From Mesotaenium endlicherianum (lineage: Eukaryota; Streptophyta; Zygnematophyceae; Zygnematales; Mesotaeniaceae), in NCBI GenBank assembly GCA_009602735.1, contig WELA01010281.1, positions 193,778 to 257,777 of the forward strand: 64,000 nt of DNA. Direction: 5' to 3'. Below the pieces are notes generated by a model. That model ran no database searches, was not told the origin of the DNA, and saw nothing but the letters and a program-made list of their open reading frames with translations. Below, piece after piece: positions 22,961-33,983 of the stretch. Both the position numbers and the translations under genes were made by a program. Position 1 is the first letter of the stretch. Each line of letters opens with the position of its first letter.

Positions 22961-23676
22961 GCGGCTGCTCTCGAACACTTGAGCCCATGACAATTTTTGT
23001 GAAAGCTGGTCATAATAACGAACCCAAAAGATGAACTCGCACATGTAACTATATTGACATAATACTTCATACATGCAATTAATTAAAAAATAATGAACTG
23101 ATTCATTACAACCTTGAGCTCAGTCTCCCAGCCCACCTGTCCAGGCAGAGGAAGAAGCGGATCTTACCGTACTTGGTAGCAGAAAGAGGCAGAAATCCTT
23201 AGAGGACAGAGGTACCAGAAGGGGAACGCGTGGTGTAGCTAGAGGTATGCTGGCCACCCCCTTCAATCAAGGACATGCGCCTCTTGCCAATGTATTTTAA
23301 CATTCTACTGGGTTGCCTGTCTATGTGGGAATCAACACCCAGATGGTTGAAGAGCAGGCTGCAATCCCCCGTTCCTCTCGTGGGCCAACTTTAGAAAAGA
23401 CAAGGCTCTTTACAAGGCCAGCGGACAGACCTAGAGGGTTGTCGAGATTTAGGTCCAAATCTCAGTCTCCTAATCTTGGGGCCCCAGGAACATCTCCCCA
23501 CATCTTAAAACCATCCTCTAGTCAAGCCTTGCTGGGGGTCTCTCTGTTTGCACGCCATAACGGGAGTGGACTGAGGGTGGAGGTGACAGTTCACTGCCAC
23601 TAGTGATCCCCACAGCTAGGCAACAGTTTTGAAGCAAGCGTCAAGCGGTAGGGAGATTAACTGTCAGTTTTCTGAA

Positions 23677-23730
23677 CACTAGATGGACCGGAGGGGCATA
23701 TGTGGCCCATATGACATATTATGGCCCAAC
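23677..23730 (+). repeat. left terminal inverted repeat of piggyBac
   Basis: CACTAGATGG starts the repeat and TGGCCCAACTAC lies 45 bases further in. The right end shows CACTAGATAG and TGGCCCAACAACTAC in the reverse complement. The flanking TGAA would be a mutated TTAA. Confidence 0.55.
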
Positions 23731-23973
23731 TACTTGCCGCCCTAGTGCATGCTCTAACTTAATGAACATTACTCTGTTTTCTTTGAAAATTGTCTTAAAA
23801 GGTAGGCTATGCCACAACGACACTGGGATTAAATTGCAAGATCAGTCCGACAAAAGTTAAAACGCGTGCATGGGGGGGTCTGTACATGTTAATTTCCAAT
23901 TTTGTCAAAGAGAAAGACTCTCTGTTCGCTTCAAAATAGCACCCTTCTTCCTCATCAACCTTCTTGATTCCTC

Positions 23974-24186
23974 CATGGATGACGTAGGAACTTCTTGCAA
24001 CGCTCTTGTAGGGTCTAGAATTCTTGTGCCGGCCATAACCTACGGTCGCCCATGGGCATTTGATCGATTTGGTGACGAATGTGAGGAGGTGTACTTGATT
24101 GGAGATGTGAAGCAACGGTGGGAGGGTAAGAGAGGTCAAGAGCCTTATTTTGTAGTATTCTTTGCATTTGACAAGACCAAACCCAA
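23974..24186 (+). CDS. possible first coding exon of the piggyBac transposase
   Basis: An ATG at 23974 opens a frame with MDDVGTSCNALVGSRILVP and, later, PYFVVFFAFDKTKPK, resembling the small chromatin-reader-like N-terminal modules of some transposases, though I cannot name the fold. At 24187 the sequence GTATGT is a strong plant-type splice donor. The next frame of the transposase begins at 40094 directly after TTTTCAG, a good acceptor. If real, the gypsy element sits inside this intron. Without splicing the frame ends at 24205. This is inference from splice signals only. Confidence 0.4.
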
Positions 24187-24189
24187 GTA

Positions 24190-25190
24190 TGTCATGATGT
24201 ATTGAGTCGAGGTCGACGTACAAAACCAAGCTCCATCTGTGTGAACCATCAACCTAGCAAGACCCACTTTGCATTGACCTTATGCATCCATATGTTGACC
24301 TTTTCTAGATTTCCAAGTTACGAAAGTGTAGCGCGTCGAAGCATCTTCCGAATGGCACCGGTTTCGCGTCATTTGATTAAGTATCGAGTGAGATAGGCGC
24401 GATCTAGTTTGCACCCCTTTTGGCCCCTAGCGGAATCACACCAAATGGCCAACTTGTGACTCAATGTACCCAAAGGTGACATTGTTGGCTATGCGTGACC
24501 CCAAGGACCCCTAGCTTTGTACGCACAAATCCGCGAGCCCCTTAGATTACATAAGTCATTCATTTCCATAGTATAAGTGCATCATTGAGGCTATAACTTG
24601 GTGACTGCATCACCTACTTTTAGAGGAAGCTTCCTCAAGTTCCAGATTCACTTTTGAGGCGCTATCTAGGTAGAATCACCCAAGGTAAGCTCCACCAATG
24701 AGAGACACATAGCATATTCTCCGTGCTTTGCTTTGATTGGTTTGACTTATACGTAGCCTATAGGAGTGCTAGTACATGCCTTGTACATATTAGTGGACAT
24801 AGGAGAGCATCCTAGAGTGACTACATGCATTGGATCCGCCGCATACAACGCCGGGTTTCCAGGAGTATAAGTCCTAGAGATGTCCCTAGAGGAACATCTT
24901 TTTAGAAGTCCCATTATGCCAGTTGTAAGTCACAAAGATTATCAGTAAAGCTTACACTTTTATCTCTTGTGTTTACAGGACCACTTACTCTCTCTCTTAA
25001 GTGAAGAGCAAGCCCTCTCGGCTTCCAGTCACTTGAAGAACTTCACAAATGGTGAGCAAAGTCACAGCTTAAACCCTGCCATAGGACTACTCTTGAAGAT
25101 CATGATGTGCTTTCAGTGATCTTTTGGGCCAGAGTTCAGTAGTTGTTCTCCTACCAGATTACAGTTTTGAGGTGCTCACTCAGGAGAGTA
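24190..25190 (+). repeat. left ~1 kb direct repeat (putative 5' LTR)
   Basis: It starts TGTCATGATGTATTGAG and stays highly similar to 39054-40042 until GGAGAGTA at 25190. It contains a pyrimidine-rich acceptor-like TCTTGTGTTTACAG near 24979. The gag ATG follows 61 bases after its end. Confidence 0.75.
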
Positions 25191-25250
25191 CACACTCCTT
25201 ACTTCTAGAAAGATCTCTCTTTGCCTGCATGCAATTAGAATCTTCAGCGT

Positions 25251-27170
25251 ATGCCTACTCGTAGAGGACTTTCTTACCAGCCTTACTACGAAGGGGTTAG
25301 TGGAGAAGACTCAGACTCCGATCTCGGTACTGTCACTGAACCCTCCAAAGGGGAGCAGCCAGCTCTTGTACCTCCTGTGATTGTTCCTGAGCCAACTTCC
25401 CAGTGGGCTGACCACAATTCTTGGTATCCCATGGCAGGTGACCAAGAGGTCAAGGCTGACAGGTCCTCCCTCGTCCGCTTCAGCAGCAGACCAGGAACCT
25501 GTAATCTGGACGACACAATCTCAGAGTTCAAGGCTGAGTTCGTGATCGCAAGGCTTAAGACGCCCGCGCTCACTAAGCGTGACGTGTTCTATACGCTCAT
25601 GCGCTATCTCCTCTACGAGGCCCGTGACACCTTTCGCGAGAAGGGTGACGAGATCTACGCACGCATAGAGCTTTGTGGGGGAACCACAGTGGAGACCCTC
25701 CTTGCAGATCCGGTGAAGGCCTTCTGGGACGTCCTCAGAAAGGAGTTCCAGGCCGCGACCAAAGAGAAGATGTACGAGCTGCACCACTTCTCCCGCCGCA
25801 AGAACGAGACGGTTCGCATGATGTACCGCCGCTTGACATACATTCGTAGAGAGATTGGCACCGTCACCGACCGGGAGGCAGCGGAGATCTTCTTGCTTGT
25901 CGTGAAGCCACGATTGAGAGAGCGGGCTATCGCCCCCTCATCTATCACATTGGCTCCGGATACTCGCTAGAGGACGATTACCTCTCAGTCGAGAAGCACA
26001 GCTTGGCTGCCGCATGAAGCAACAACAGCGACCGTGTGGGCCTTGCATCTACAGGCGTACGCCAAGAGTCCTCGGTGCTATCAGCAGCAGCAGACACAAC
26101 TCTCTCAGCTGCCCCAGCCGACTCAACAGCGCGGAGCTACGCGTGGCCGCATTTCCATGGCCGCCACGACGAGTGAACCCTGTTGGTCTTGCGGGAAGAT
26201 GGGCCACTCTTGCCAGACCTGCACAGTCGCGCAGAATGGCAAGCTCGGCGACTGTACCTACTGTGGCAAGGTCGGTCACTTGCAGAACGTATGTCTGCAA
26301 AAGAAGCGCGACGTTGAGAACGGACGCGCTCGCGACGGCCCCGCGCCAGCAGTAGGACAGCGAGGCATGCGTAATCCTTGCACGGGTGGACGCCCCTCAA
26401 TGACGGCAGCCACGACCACCATGAACGACGCGCTGACCCCCGGAGCCGACTATTGCAGCTTCGATGATGTCAGCGACGCCCTCGTGGAGGCCAACGAGGA
26501 GATCGCGAGACTCCGTGGCCTAGTTGCCGCCGACCGTTACGACGCGTGCGGAGCCCTCTTCGCACGCGTCCCGCCGACCGACGCTCCAGCTCCAACAGCT
26601 GGCGTTCGCGCAGCCTCTGCGCACATTTGCAACGCCGACACAAGGCAGCCCCAGAGGCTGTCACCTGGCGCCACAGCGACGCTGCAGCCCCGCACACGCC
26701 CGCCCTTCAACAGAATTCTTGCGGCCCTCGCTGCAGACGTCTGCGCAGATGCTCCTGCCAGCTCTGCGCACGTCGCACTGACAGTTGCCAATAGCGATGG
26801 CTTCCTCCTTGACAGGCTGCCAAATGGCAAGCCGCAAGCCCGCGCGATCTTGCCATCCCTCGCCCGCAGACACGCCTCCCGACGGACAGCCACTCCCGCC
26901 AGGGCAGCCAGCGCACGCTCCCGCAGCTCCTCTGGCCTGCGTAGTCCTGTTGACGCCAACAGGGCTGTCTGCAGCCTGCGCAGCGACGACTGGCGCGACA
27001 CGGCGGGCCCGCCAGCCGGCTACTACGGCTGCAACGTCCCTCGCCGTACATGTCGCCCGCCCATGCGCAGACCTGCGCACCGACCGGCAACCTCCCGACG
27101 TCCGCCCCCTACTGGCTGCCGCAAGCAGCAGGTTTTAGCAAGTGCCGCCACCTGTCGCGTGCGCGGCTAG
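25251..27170 (+). pseudogene. gag region with two CCHC zinc knuckles
   Basis: The first block (25251-25970) encodes a gag-type core with LRKEFQAATKEKMYELHHF and TVRMMYRRLTYIRREIG. The second (to 27170) carries two zinc knuckles, CWSCGKMGHSCQTC at 26181-26222 and CTYCGKVGHLQNVC at 26253-26294, then a Thr/Arg/Ala/Pro-rich low-complexity stretch. Knuckles of this kind bind nucleic acid in the retroelement particle. It is part of a fossil. Confidence 0.8.
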
Positions 27171-27635
27171 CGAGCCTTTGTCTGACGGCAACTGGACACC
27201 TGCACATGCCCGCACGCGCCCGCTCACGCCGCGCACCGCACTGCGAGGCTTGCTCAGCCGCCAGCCACGCGACCACCTCACGGCAGCCACGTCAGCAGCA
27301 GCATACAGCAGCTGCGCACACGTGCTGCCACTTGGCACGCGCACGCAGCCCGGCCCAGCCTACGCGGATCTGGCGGCCGTGACCGCCATCCTCAATTAGG
27401 GGAGGGCATCCCCGACTGCGCTGTGTGGCCAAACCGCCGTTTGGAGCATTGACGGCACGCACACGGCTGCGCACAGCCAGGGCTAAAGGCTTGGCTGCGC
27501 ACAAAACCCTCAGGCCTGAGCAATAAGCGTGGCGAGGGTCCCGGCAAGCGCACGCGCCATCTGGAGGGCGCCACGGACCTTGCTTGGGGCAGCCGAGGCC
27601 GACACTGACCAGGCAGGCCCAGGAGCGATCCCGAG

Positions 27636-28440
27636 GTGCCACTTGTCAGCCTGCCAGCAGCCAAGCCTGCGCCAGCTCTGGCGTCCGCGCCAGCAGCCAA
27701 AGAGCCTGCGCCTGAAGCTGCGCTGGCATCCGCAGCCGCTCCTACGTCCGCCGAGGCGCCAACTGCAGGAGGACCAGAGCCAGCGCTACTCACGACGCGA
27801 GCGCCAGGTGGGCCACTGCCACTTGGCGGCCTTCCGATCGCCGAGGCGGCGCCAGCAGGCCTGGCACCTGCGTCGGCAGCTGCGCAGGCATGCTCAAGAG
27901 CGGCCGCACTAGCTCACACTATCCCCGCTGCGCCAACGACAGGAGCGCCAGCCCACAAGACACTTGTCGCGCCAGCGCTGGGCTCGCCAGCGCCAGGCAT
28001 GCCAGCGTCAAGTGTGCCAGCATCCGCGCTAGCAGCTGCAGCTGTTCACGCAGCTGCGCCAGTGACGGCCGCCGCGTTTTTAGCTGCTGCGCACGCGCCT
28101 GCGCCAGCAGCGCTTGCGCCTGCGTCTGAGGGTGCGCCGGCATCCGCCCACACGCCAGCGTCAGCAGCCACGCCAGCAGCTGCTACGTACGCGCCAGCAG
28201 CTGCTCCGGCACCGGCGGCTGCACCAGCGCACACGGTTGTGCCAGCAACAATTGTTCTCGCGCCAGCAGTTACGCCAGCCAAGGCGTTCGCCGTCTTGCC
28301 AGCGCACGCAGTTGCGCCAGTGCCAGCTGCGCCAGCTTTGGCAGCTGCGCCAGCACCTGCAGCTGCGCCAGCAGCCGCCATTCCGGCTCTCGCAGCAACG
28401 CCGGACTCCGTTTTGGCCTGCTGCGCACGCACACGGCCGT
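27636..28440 (+). other. Ala/Pro-rich repetitive coding tract (first print)
   Basis: About 270 codons consist almost wholly of Ala and Pro with some Ser, Thr and Val, built on a degenerate GCGCCAGCAGCTGC-like unit. The frame continues into the protease. It would be a disordered linker between gag and pol. The same text recurs at 32770-33574. Confidence 0.8.
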
Positions 28441-28849
28441 TGGGCAGCTGCACGGCAGCACGCATTGCAGGACGCGAGCGCACATTCGTTGCGGCCGCCG
28501 GGCGACCGGCAATGGCGCAAAAGCGCAGCAAACCAGACCACGGCTGCCGCACAAAAGAGGCGCCGCGTCTGCCCCGCTCCTTTCGCGTGCTAGAGACGCT
28601 AGCAAAGCCAGCTGCGCTTGCACCTTGCGCACTCGCCTTGCCGATGACTACGGTGCACCTCAGCGCCGAGGTCATCTCGCTGGCGCTACACCGAATGCCA
28701 GCCGTCTCCTTTGTGGAGCTCGGTGTATCGATGGATGACACGCGGCAGGCAACCCAGCTACTGCTTCAGTCGCGCAAGGCCAGCCAGCGCGCCTCTGACG
28801 GCAGGCCAACGCCCAATGTGGCAGCCGCGGTGCTCTCCGCACCCGCGCG

Positions 28850-29330
28850 ACCTGCGCATGAGCGCAGGATGATCAGCACGCCTAACGCTGCGTTTTTTGA
28901 TAATTTGCAGGGGATCGTGCTGGTCAATACGCAGGCCTCGCAATGCATCATGTATGACACTGGCGCCCAGCCAGTCCTCATCAACCTGCGCTACTTCCGC
29001 CAGTTGGGCCTCTCATTAAGCGACCTAGAGGATTTGCCGACGCGGATCAACCCCGCGGCCGGCACGTCTGAGACCGTCACCGGGCGCACGCGGCTGGCCC
29101 TTCGCTTCACCTTTCGGCCCGCCACTCTGGATGAGACGACCATCCAGCGGCACGCGTTGGTCACTTGCTCTGAGACCTTTGACGTGCTCCTTGGCCAGGA
29201 TGTGCTCTTTCCTATCAGCGCCGCAGTGGATAACTGGGTGAAGCGCGTCTTTTACCGACCTGACTGGCAGTCAGGGGGGACCCGCGCGGCATCCGTGCCG
29301 CTCGACATCGTGAATCGCCGCACAGCTGAG
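28850..29330 (+). pseudogene. aspartic protease region (first print)
   Basis: The motif MYDTGAQPVLI, with catalytic Asp-Thr-Gly-Ala at 28956-28967, and the later VLLGQDVLFPI form a retropepsin-type protease. The region lies in one long open frame with the Ala/Pro tract (27636-30113). Confidence 0.8.
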
Positions 29331-30962
29331 GCCGCTCTCTACGGTTTCATGGCGCTAGACGACGGACGGCCTATGGTTCAGACCGATAAGAAGGGGCCCG
29401 AGGAGGATGAGGTCTCCGTAGGCGCCGACTTGCTTGAGACGCAGGATGAGGACCCCAAGCTGTCTGGCGCAGAGCTCCACCTCACAACCCAGGAGCAGGC
29501 TGACGTTCTAGCCGCACAGGCCAGGGAGACGGTGCGGATCTATGCCGCTCATAACGCCATGATGCATCAGATGGCGGCATACGCCGTTGAGGCACACGCC
29601 ATGGCCACGACTGCCATTACCGTTGCAGCGCTCGCCCACGACTCAGCGACAGCCGCTGCAGTCACCCCCAGGCCACAGCCTCCAGCGGCAAGTGGACCCC
29701 CTGCGAGCTCAAACATCTGCGTACGGCATGACGTACCTGTGGGAGTTGCCATGCAGTACCGCATGGCCTCCCAGTCGCCCTCGCCCGCACTATCACACAG
29801 GACGGGGGACTCCCGGCCGCACCCTACCACATCTGAGGCTGAGGCTATGAGGCAGGCAGCGTACCCAGGCAGGTCCGACGACGCGTCGTGGAAGAGCGTT
29901 GAGGAGGAGGAGTGGCACAAGTGGTCCCAGGAGGCCGCAAAGGAGCTCGCAACCCAGAGGAGCCACCGCCGACCACGCCTACAACCCGCGTTCGACGCCA
30001 GTCAACAAGGCCTCCCGGCTTCAGCACTCCCTTGCACGAAACCACGGCCAATCCTAGTTGAGCCCATTGATGTGCCGGCGGGCCTAGTCGGCGGATCCAG
30101 CACGACTATTTGACCAGCAACGAGTGCCGCGACATCACGCACTTGTTTGCTGGCAACAACCTGGGCACAAGCAGGTCGGCTCGCGCCTCAGCCAGCGCCG
30201 CCTCCACGGCACCTTTCCATGCCGCCGACCTGCGAGCCGTACATGCTCGGCAGCCAGGACCCAGGAGCAACATCCTCGGCCCTCGGCGTACAGGTCCTTC
30301 CCCGTACGCCATTCCGGCTCTGCGCCTCGTGCGCGGCACTATGCTGCCAGACCGGCGCGACCTCGCATTTCCAGCAAGAGGGTCCTACTTCTCGGCAGCC
30401 GTCTGTGCCGCGTCCTGGTCCTGGTTCTGGTTTGCTTGGGGGGGGAAGGAGGAGACAGGGAGCCCTCACAGCGACCTAGGGTGTTTTGCCCCCCATTTCT
30501 TTTTCCACGCTCTCAGCCGCCAAAAGATGGTGCAGGGCAGCTGGCAGCAGCAGCCGAGGAGGAGGCACCCGAGGCAAGCCGAGCGCACCCAGCTGCAAGG
30601 CAGGAGACGCCTGCAGTCCCACACATCACGCCAGCAGCAGGGCAGGAGGCGCCAGCTGCAGCACAGGAGCCACCACCAGCTGTCCCTACTTGGAAGCTGG
30701 GGGGGACTCTCACTGAGGCGCAGGCTGCTCAGCTGACATTGCTGGATGCACAGCGCAGTGCTAGCATTGCCAGCGGCATGCACGATCTTGGGCGCTACAC
30801 AGGCGACCCTATGAGGATCCCACTCCAGACAGATGTGCCCATCTTCCAGAAGCGCTGTCGCTACAGTCGTTTGAGGACGACTAGATCAGCACGCAGACAG
30901 GCAAGCTAGAGGAGTGTCAGCTCATTTGTGAGTCTGCCTCCACCTACGCTGCGCCCACAGTC

Positions 30963-32141
30963 ATGCCAGCTAAGAAGGACGCCTCAGGCAACTGGTTTAA
31001 GGAGAGGATGTGCGATGACTATCGTAAGCTTGCCGAGGTCACTGAGCAGGACAGATATCCTATGCGGACACCCGACGAGATCTTCGACGACATTGGGGCT
31101 TGTACTTGGTTCTCTGTGTTGGATTTGAGGCAGGGCTTCAACCAAATACTCATCGCGGAGGAGGACCAGCACAAGACGGCTTTCTGGTGGTCGCAACGTC
31201 TCTACAAGTGAAGGGTTATGCCCTTCGGCTTGAAGAACGCTCCTGCCACCTTCCAGCCAGTCATGGATAAGGAGTTGGCAAGGCTCTTCTTTGCCCGGTG
31301 CTACATCGATGACGTGCTTGTCTTCAGTGAGACGTTTAAGGAGCACGTGGTGCACATCACTGCAGTCTTGGACCGCTTGGAGGCCGTTGGGCTCATGTGT
31401 CATTCAGGCAAGTGCACCTTTGGGACCCAAGAGGTGGAGTACCTCGGGCACCTCCCGTGTGGCCTGGCTCCTCAGCTGGCCAAGATCTCGGCCATTACTG
31501 GCATCCCGCCGCCGACCGACCTCTTGCAGCTGAGGGCCTTCCTTGGCATCGCCAACTACTACCGTCGCTTTGTGCCTGGGTTCAGCGAGCTGGCCAAGCC
31601 GCTCAATGACTTGCTACGCAAGGGCGTTGCCTACGTATGGGGACCAGAGCAGCAGGCGGCGTTCAACAAGCTCAATGAGCTGTTGGTGAGCGCCCCAGTA
31701 TTACGGCGGCCTGACTATCAGAAGCCCTTCATCCTCCACACCGACTGGTTGCAGGCAGGGCTTGGAGCAGTGCTGGTGCAGGAGCATGACGGCTTTGAGC
31801 ATGTGGTGGCGTACGCCAGCCGCAGCAACAACCATGCTGAGGGCAACTACGGCTCTTATGAGGGGGAGTGCATAGCAGATGTATGGGCGATAATGCATTT
31901 CAGGCACTGTCTCTACGACACCCACTTCCGCTTGGTCATTGACCATGAGCCACTCAAGTGGCTCATGACATCGGAGCGCCTGACAGGCAAGTACGCACGG
32001 TGGGCGCTCATCTTGCAGGAGTACACCTTTGTGCACCATCGCCCAGGGTCGATGAACCTGGACGCCGACGACCTCAGCCGCAACCCCTTGCCCTCTTCAA
32101 GGGACCTCACAGTAGCCCGCCACGATGAGGATGAGCAGTAG
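30963..32141 (+). pseudogene. reverse transcriptase and RNase H region (first print)
   Basis: RT blocks include SVLDLRQGFNQILI, MPFGLKNAPATFQ, the catalytic YIDD in RCYIDDVLVFSE, and LRAFLGIANYYRRFVPGF. RNase H follows with ILHTDWLQAGLGAVLVQ and DHEPLKWLM. These are typical of Ty3/gypsy. It belongs to a broken element. Confidence 0.85.
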
Positions 32142-32769
32142 CTTGGCTCGCGGCGGCGTTCTTGGCCTTCACCGTTGACGGCGACGTGCGGCCCGCAGGG
32201 CTCACTAGCCTAGACATGGTGACCGTCACCACTCGGCGACCGGCACTGGCAGCAACGGAGGAGCAAGACNAGCAAGTGCCGCCACCTGTCGCGTGCGCGG
32301 CTAGCGAGCCTTTGTCTGACGGCAACTGGACACCTGCACATGCCCGCACGCGCCCGCTCACGCCGCGCACCGCACTGCGAGGCTTGCTCAGCCGCCAGCC
32401 ACGCGACCACCTCACGGCAGCCACGTCAGCAGCAGCATACAGCAGCTGCGCACACGTGCTGCCACTTGGCACGCGCACGCAGCCCGGCCCAGCCTACGCG
32501 GATCTGGCGGCCGTGACCGCCATCCTCAATTAGGGGAGGGCATCCCCGACTGCGCTGTGTGGCCAAACCGCCGTTTGGAGCATTGACGGCACGCACACGG
32601 CTGCGCACAGCCAGGGCTAAAGGCTTGGCTGCGCACAAAACCCTCAGGCCTGAGCAATAAGCGTGGCGAGGGTCCCGGCAAGCGCACGCGCCATCTGGAG
32701 GGCGCCACGGACCTTGCTTGGGGCAGCCGAGGCCGACACTGACCAGGCAGGCCCAGGAGCGATCCCGAG

Positions 32770-33574
32770 GTGCCACTTGTCAGCCTGCCAGCAGCCAAGC
32801 CTGCGCCAGCTCTGGCGTCCGCGCCAGCAGCCAAAGAGCCTGCGCCTGAAGCTGCGCTGGCATCCGCAGCCGCTCCTACGTCCGCCGAGGCGCCAACTGC
32901 AGGAGGACCAGAGCCAGCGCTACTCACGACGCGAGCGCCAGGTGGGCCACTGCCACTTGGCGGCCTTCCGATCGCCGAGGCGGCGCCAGCAGGCCTGGCA
33001 CCTGCGTCGGCAGCTGCGCAGGCATGCTCAAGAGCGGCCGCACTAGCTCACACTATCCCCGCTGCGCCAACGACAGGAGCGCCAGCCCACAAGACACTTG
33101 TCGCGCCAGCGCTGGGCTCGCCAGCGCCAGGCATGCCAGCGTCAAGTGTGCCAGCATCCGCGCTAGCAGCTGCAGCTGTTCACGCAGCTGCGCCAGTGAC
33201 GGCCGCCGCGTTTTTAGCTGCTGCGCACGCGCCTGCGCCAGCAGCGCTTGCGCCTGCGTCTGAGGGTGCGCCGGCATCCGCCCACACGCCAGCGTCAGCA
33301 GCCACGCCAGCAGCTGCTACGTACGCGCCAGCAGCTGCTCCGGCACCGGCGGCTGCACCAGCGCACACGGTTGTGCCAGCAACAATTGTTCTCGCGCCAG
33401 CAGTTACGCCAGCCAAGGCGTTCGCCGTCTTGCCAGCGCACGCAGTTGCGCCAGTGCCAGCTGCGCCAGCTTTGGCAGCTGCGCCAGCACCTGCAGCTGC
33501 GCCAGCAGCCGCCATTCCGGCTCTCGCAGCAACGCCGGACTCCGTTTTGGCCTGCTGCGCACGCACACGGCCGT
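32770..33574 (+). other. Ala/Pro-rich coding tract (second print)
   Basis: Identical repeat of the tract at 27636-28440. It is probably the same physical sequence shown twice. Confidence 0.75.
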
Positions 33575-33983
33575 TGGGCAGCTGCACGGCAGCACGCATT
33601 GCAGGACGCGAGCGCACATTCGTTGCGGCCGCCGGGCGACCGGCAATGGCGCAAAAGCGCAGCAAACCAGACCACGGCTGCCGCACAAAAGAGGCGCCGC
33701 GTCTGCCCCGCTCCTTTCGCGTGCTAGAGACGCTAGCAAAGCCAGCTGCGCTTGCACCTTGCGCACTCGCCTTGCCGATGACTACGGTGCACCTCAGCGC
33801 CGAGGTCATCTCGCTGGCGCTACACCGAATGCCAGCCGTCTCCTTTGTGGAGCTCGGTGTATCGATGGATGACACGCGGCAGGCAACCCAGCTACTGCTT
33901 CAGTCGCGCAAGGCCAGCCAGCGCGCCTCTGACGGCAGGCCAACGCCCAATGTGGCAGCCGCGGTGCTCTCCGCACCCGCGCG

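Larger units (their letters stand above)
19390..23110 (-). mobile_element. remnant of a minus-strand gypsy element (E)
   Basis: A family-A-related LTR in minus orientation ends at 20413 (TGTAATGAATC read on the minus strand). Next to it lie the purine tract and hairpin that mark the 3' end of the internal region. A shortened LTR relative ends at 23110. It shares blocks around 22987-23035 and 23035-23110 with 19748-19790 and 20305-20413. Between them (20449-22960) I find no protein-coding signature. The left limit of the LTR (19390) is uncertain. It is an old, broken element. Confidence 0.5.

Noticed and set aside
23807-24229. 140-codon minus-strand ORF
   Set aside because: It is the shadow of the possible piggyBac N-terminal exon on the + strand and crosses the start of the 1-kb repeat.
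28046-28741. Long minus-strand and alternate-frame ORFs opposite the Ala/Pro tract (also at 33180-33875)
   Set aside because: GC-rich repeats leave all frames open. The products are low-complexity Ala/Arg/Cys strings without motifs.
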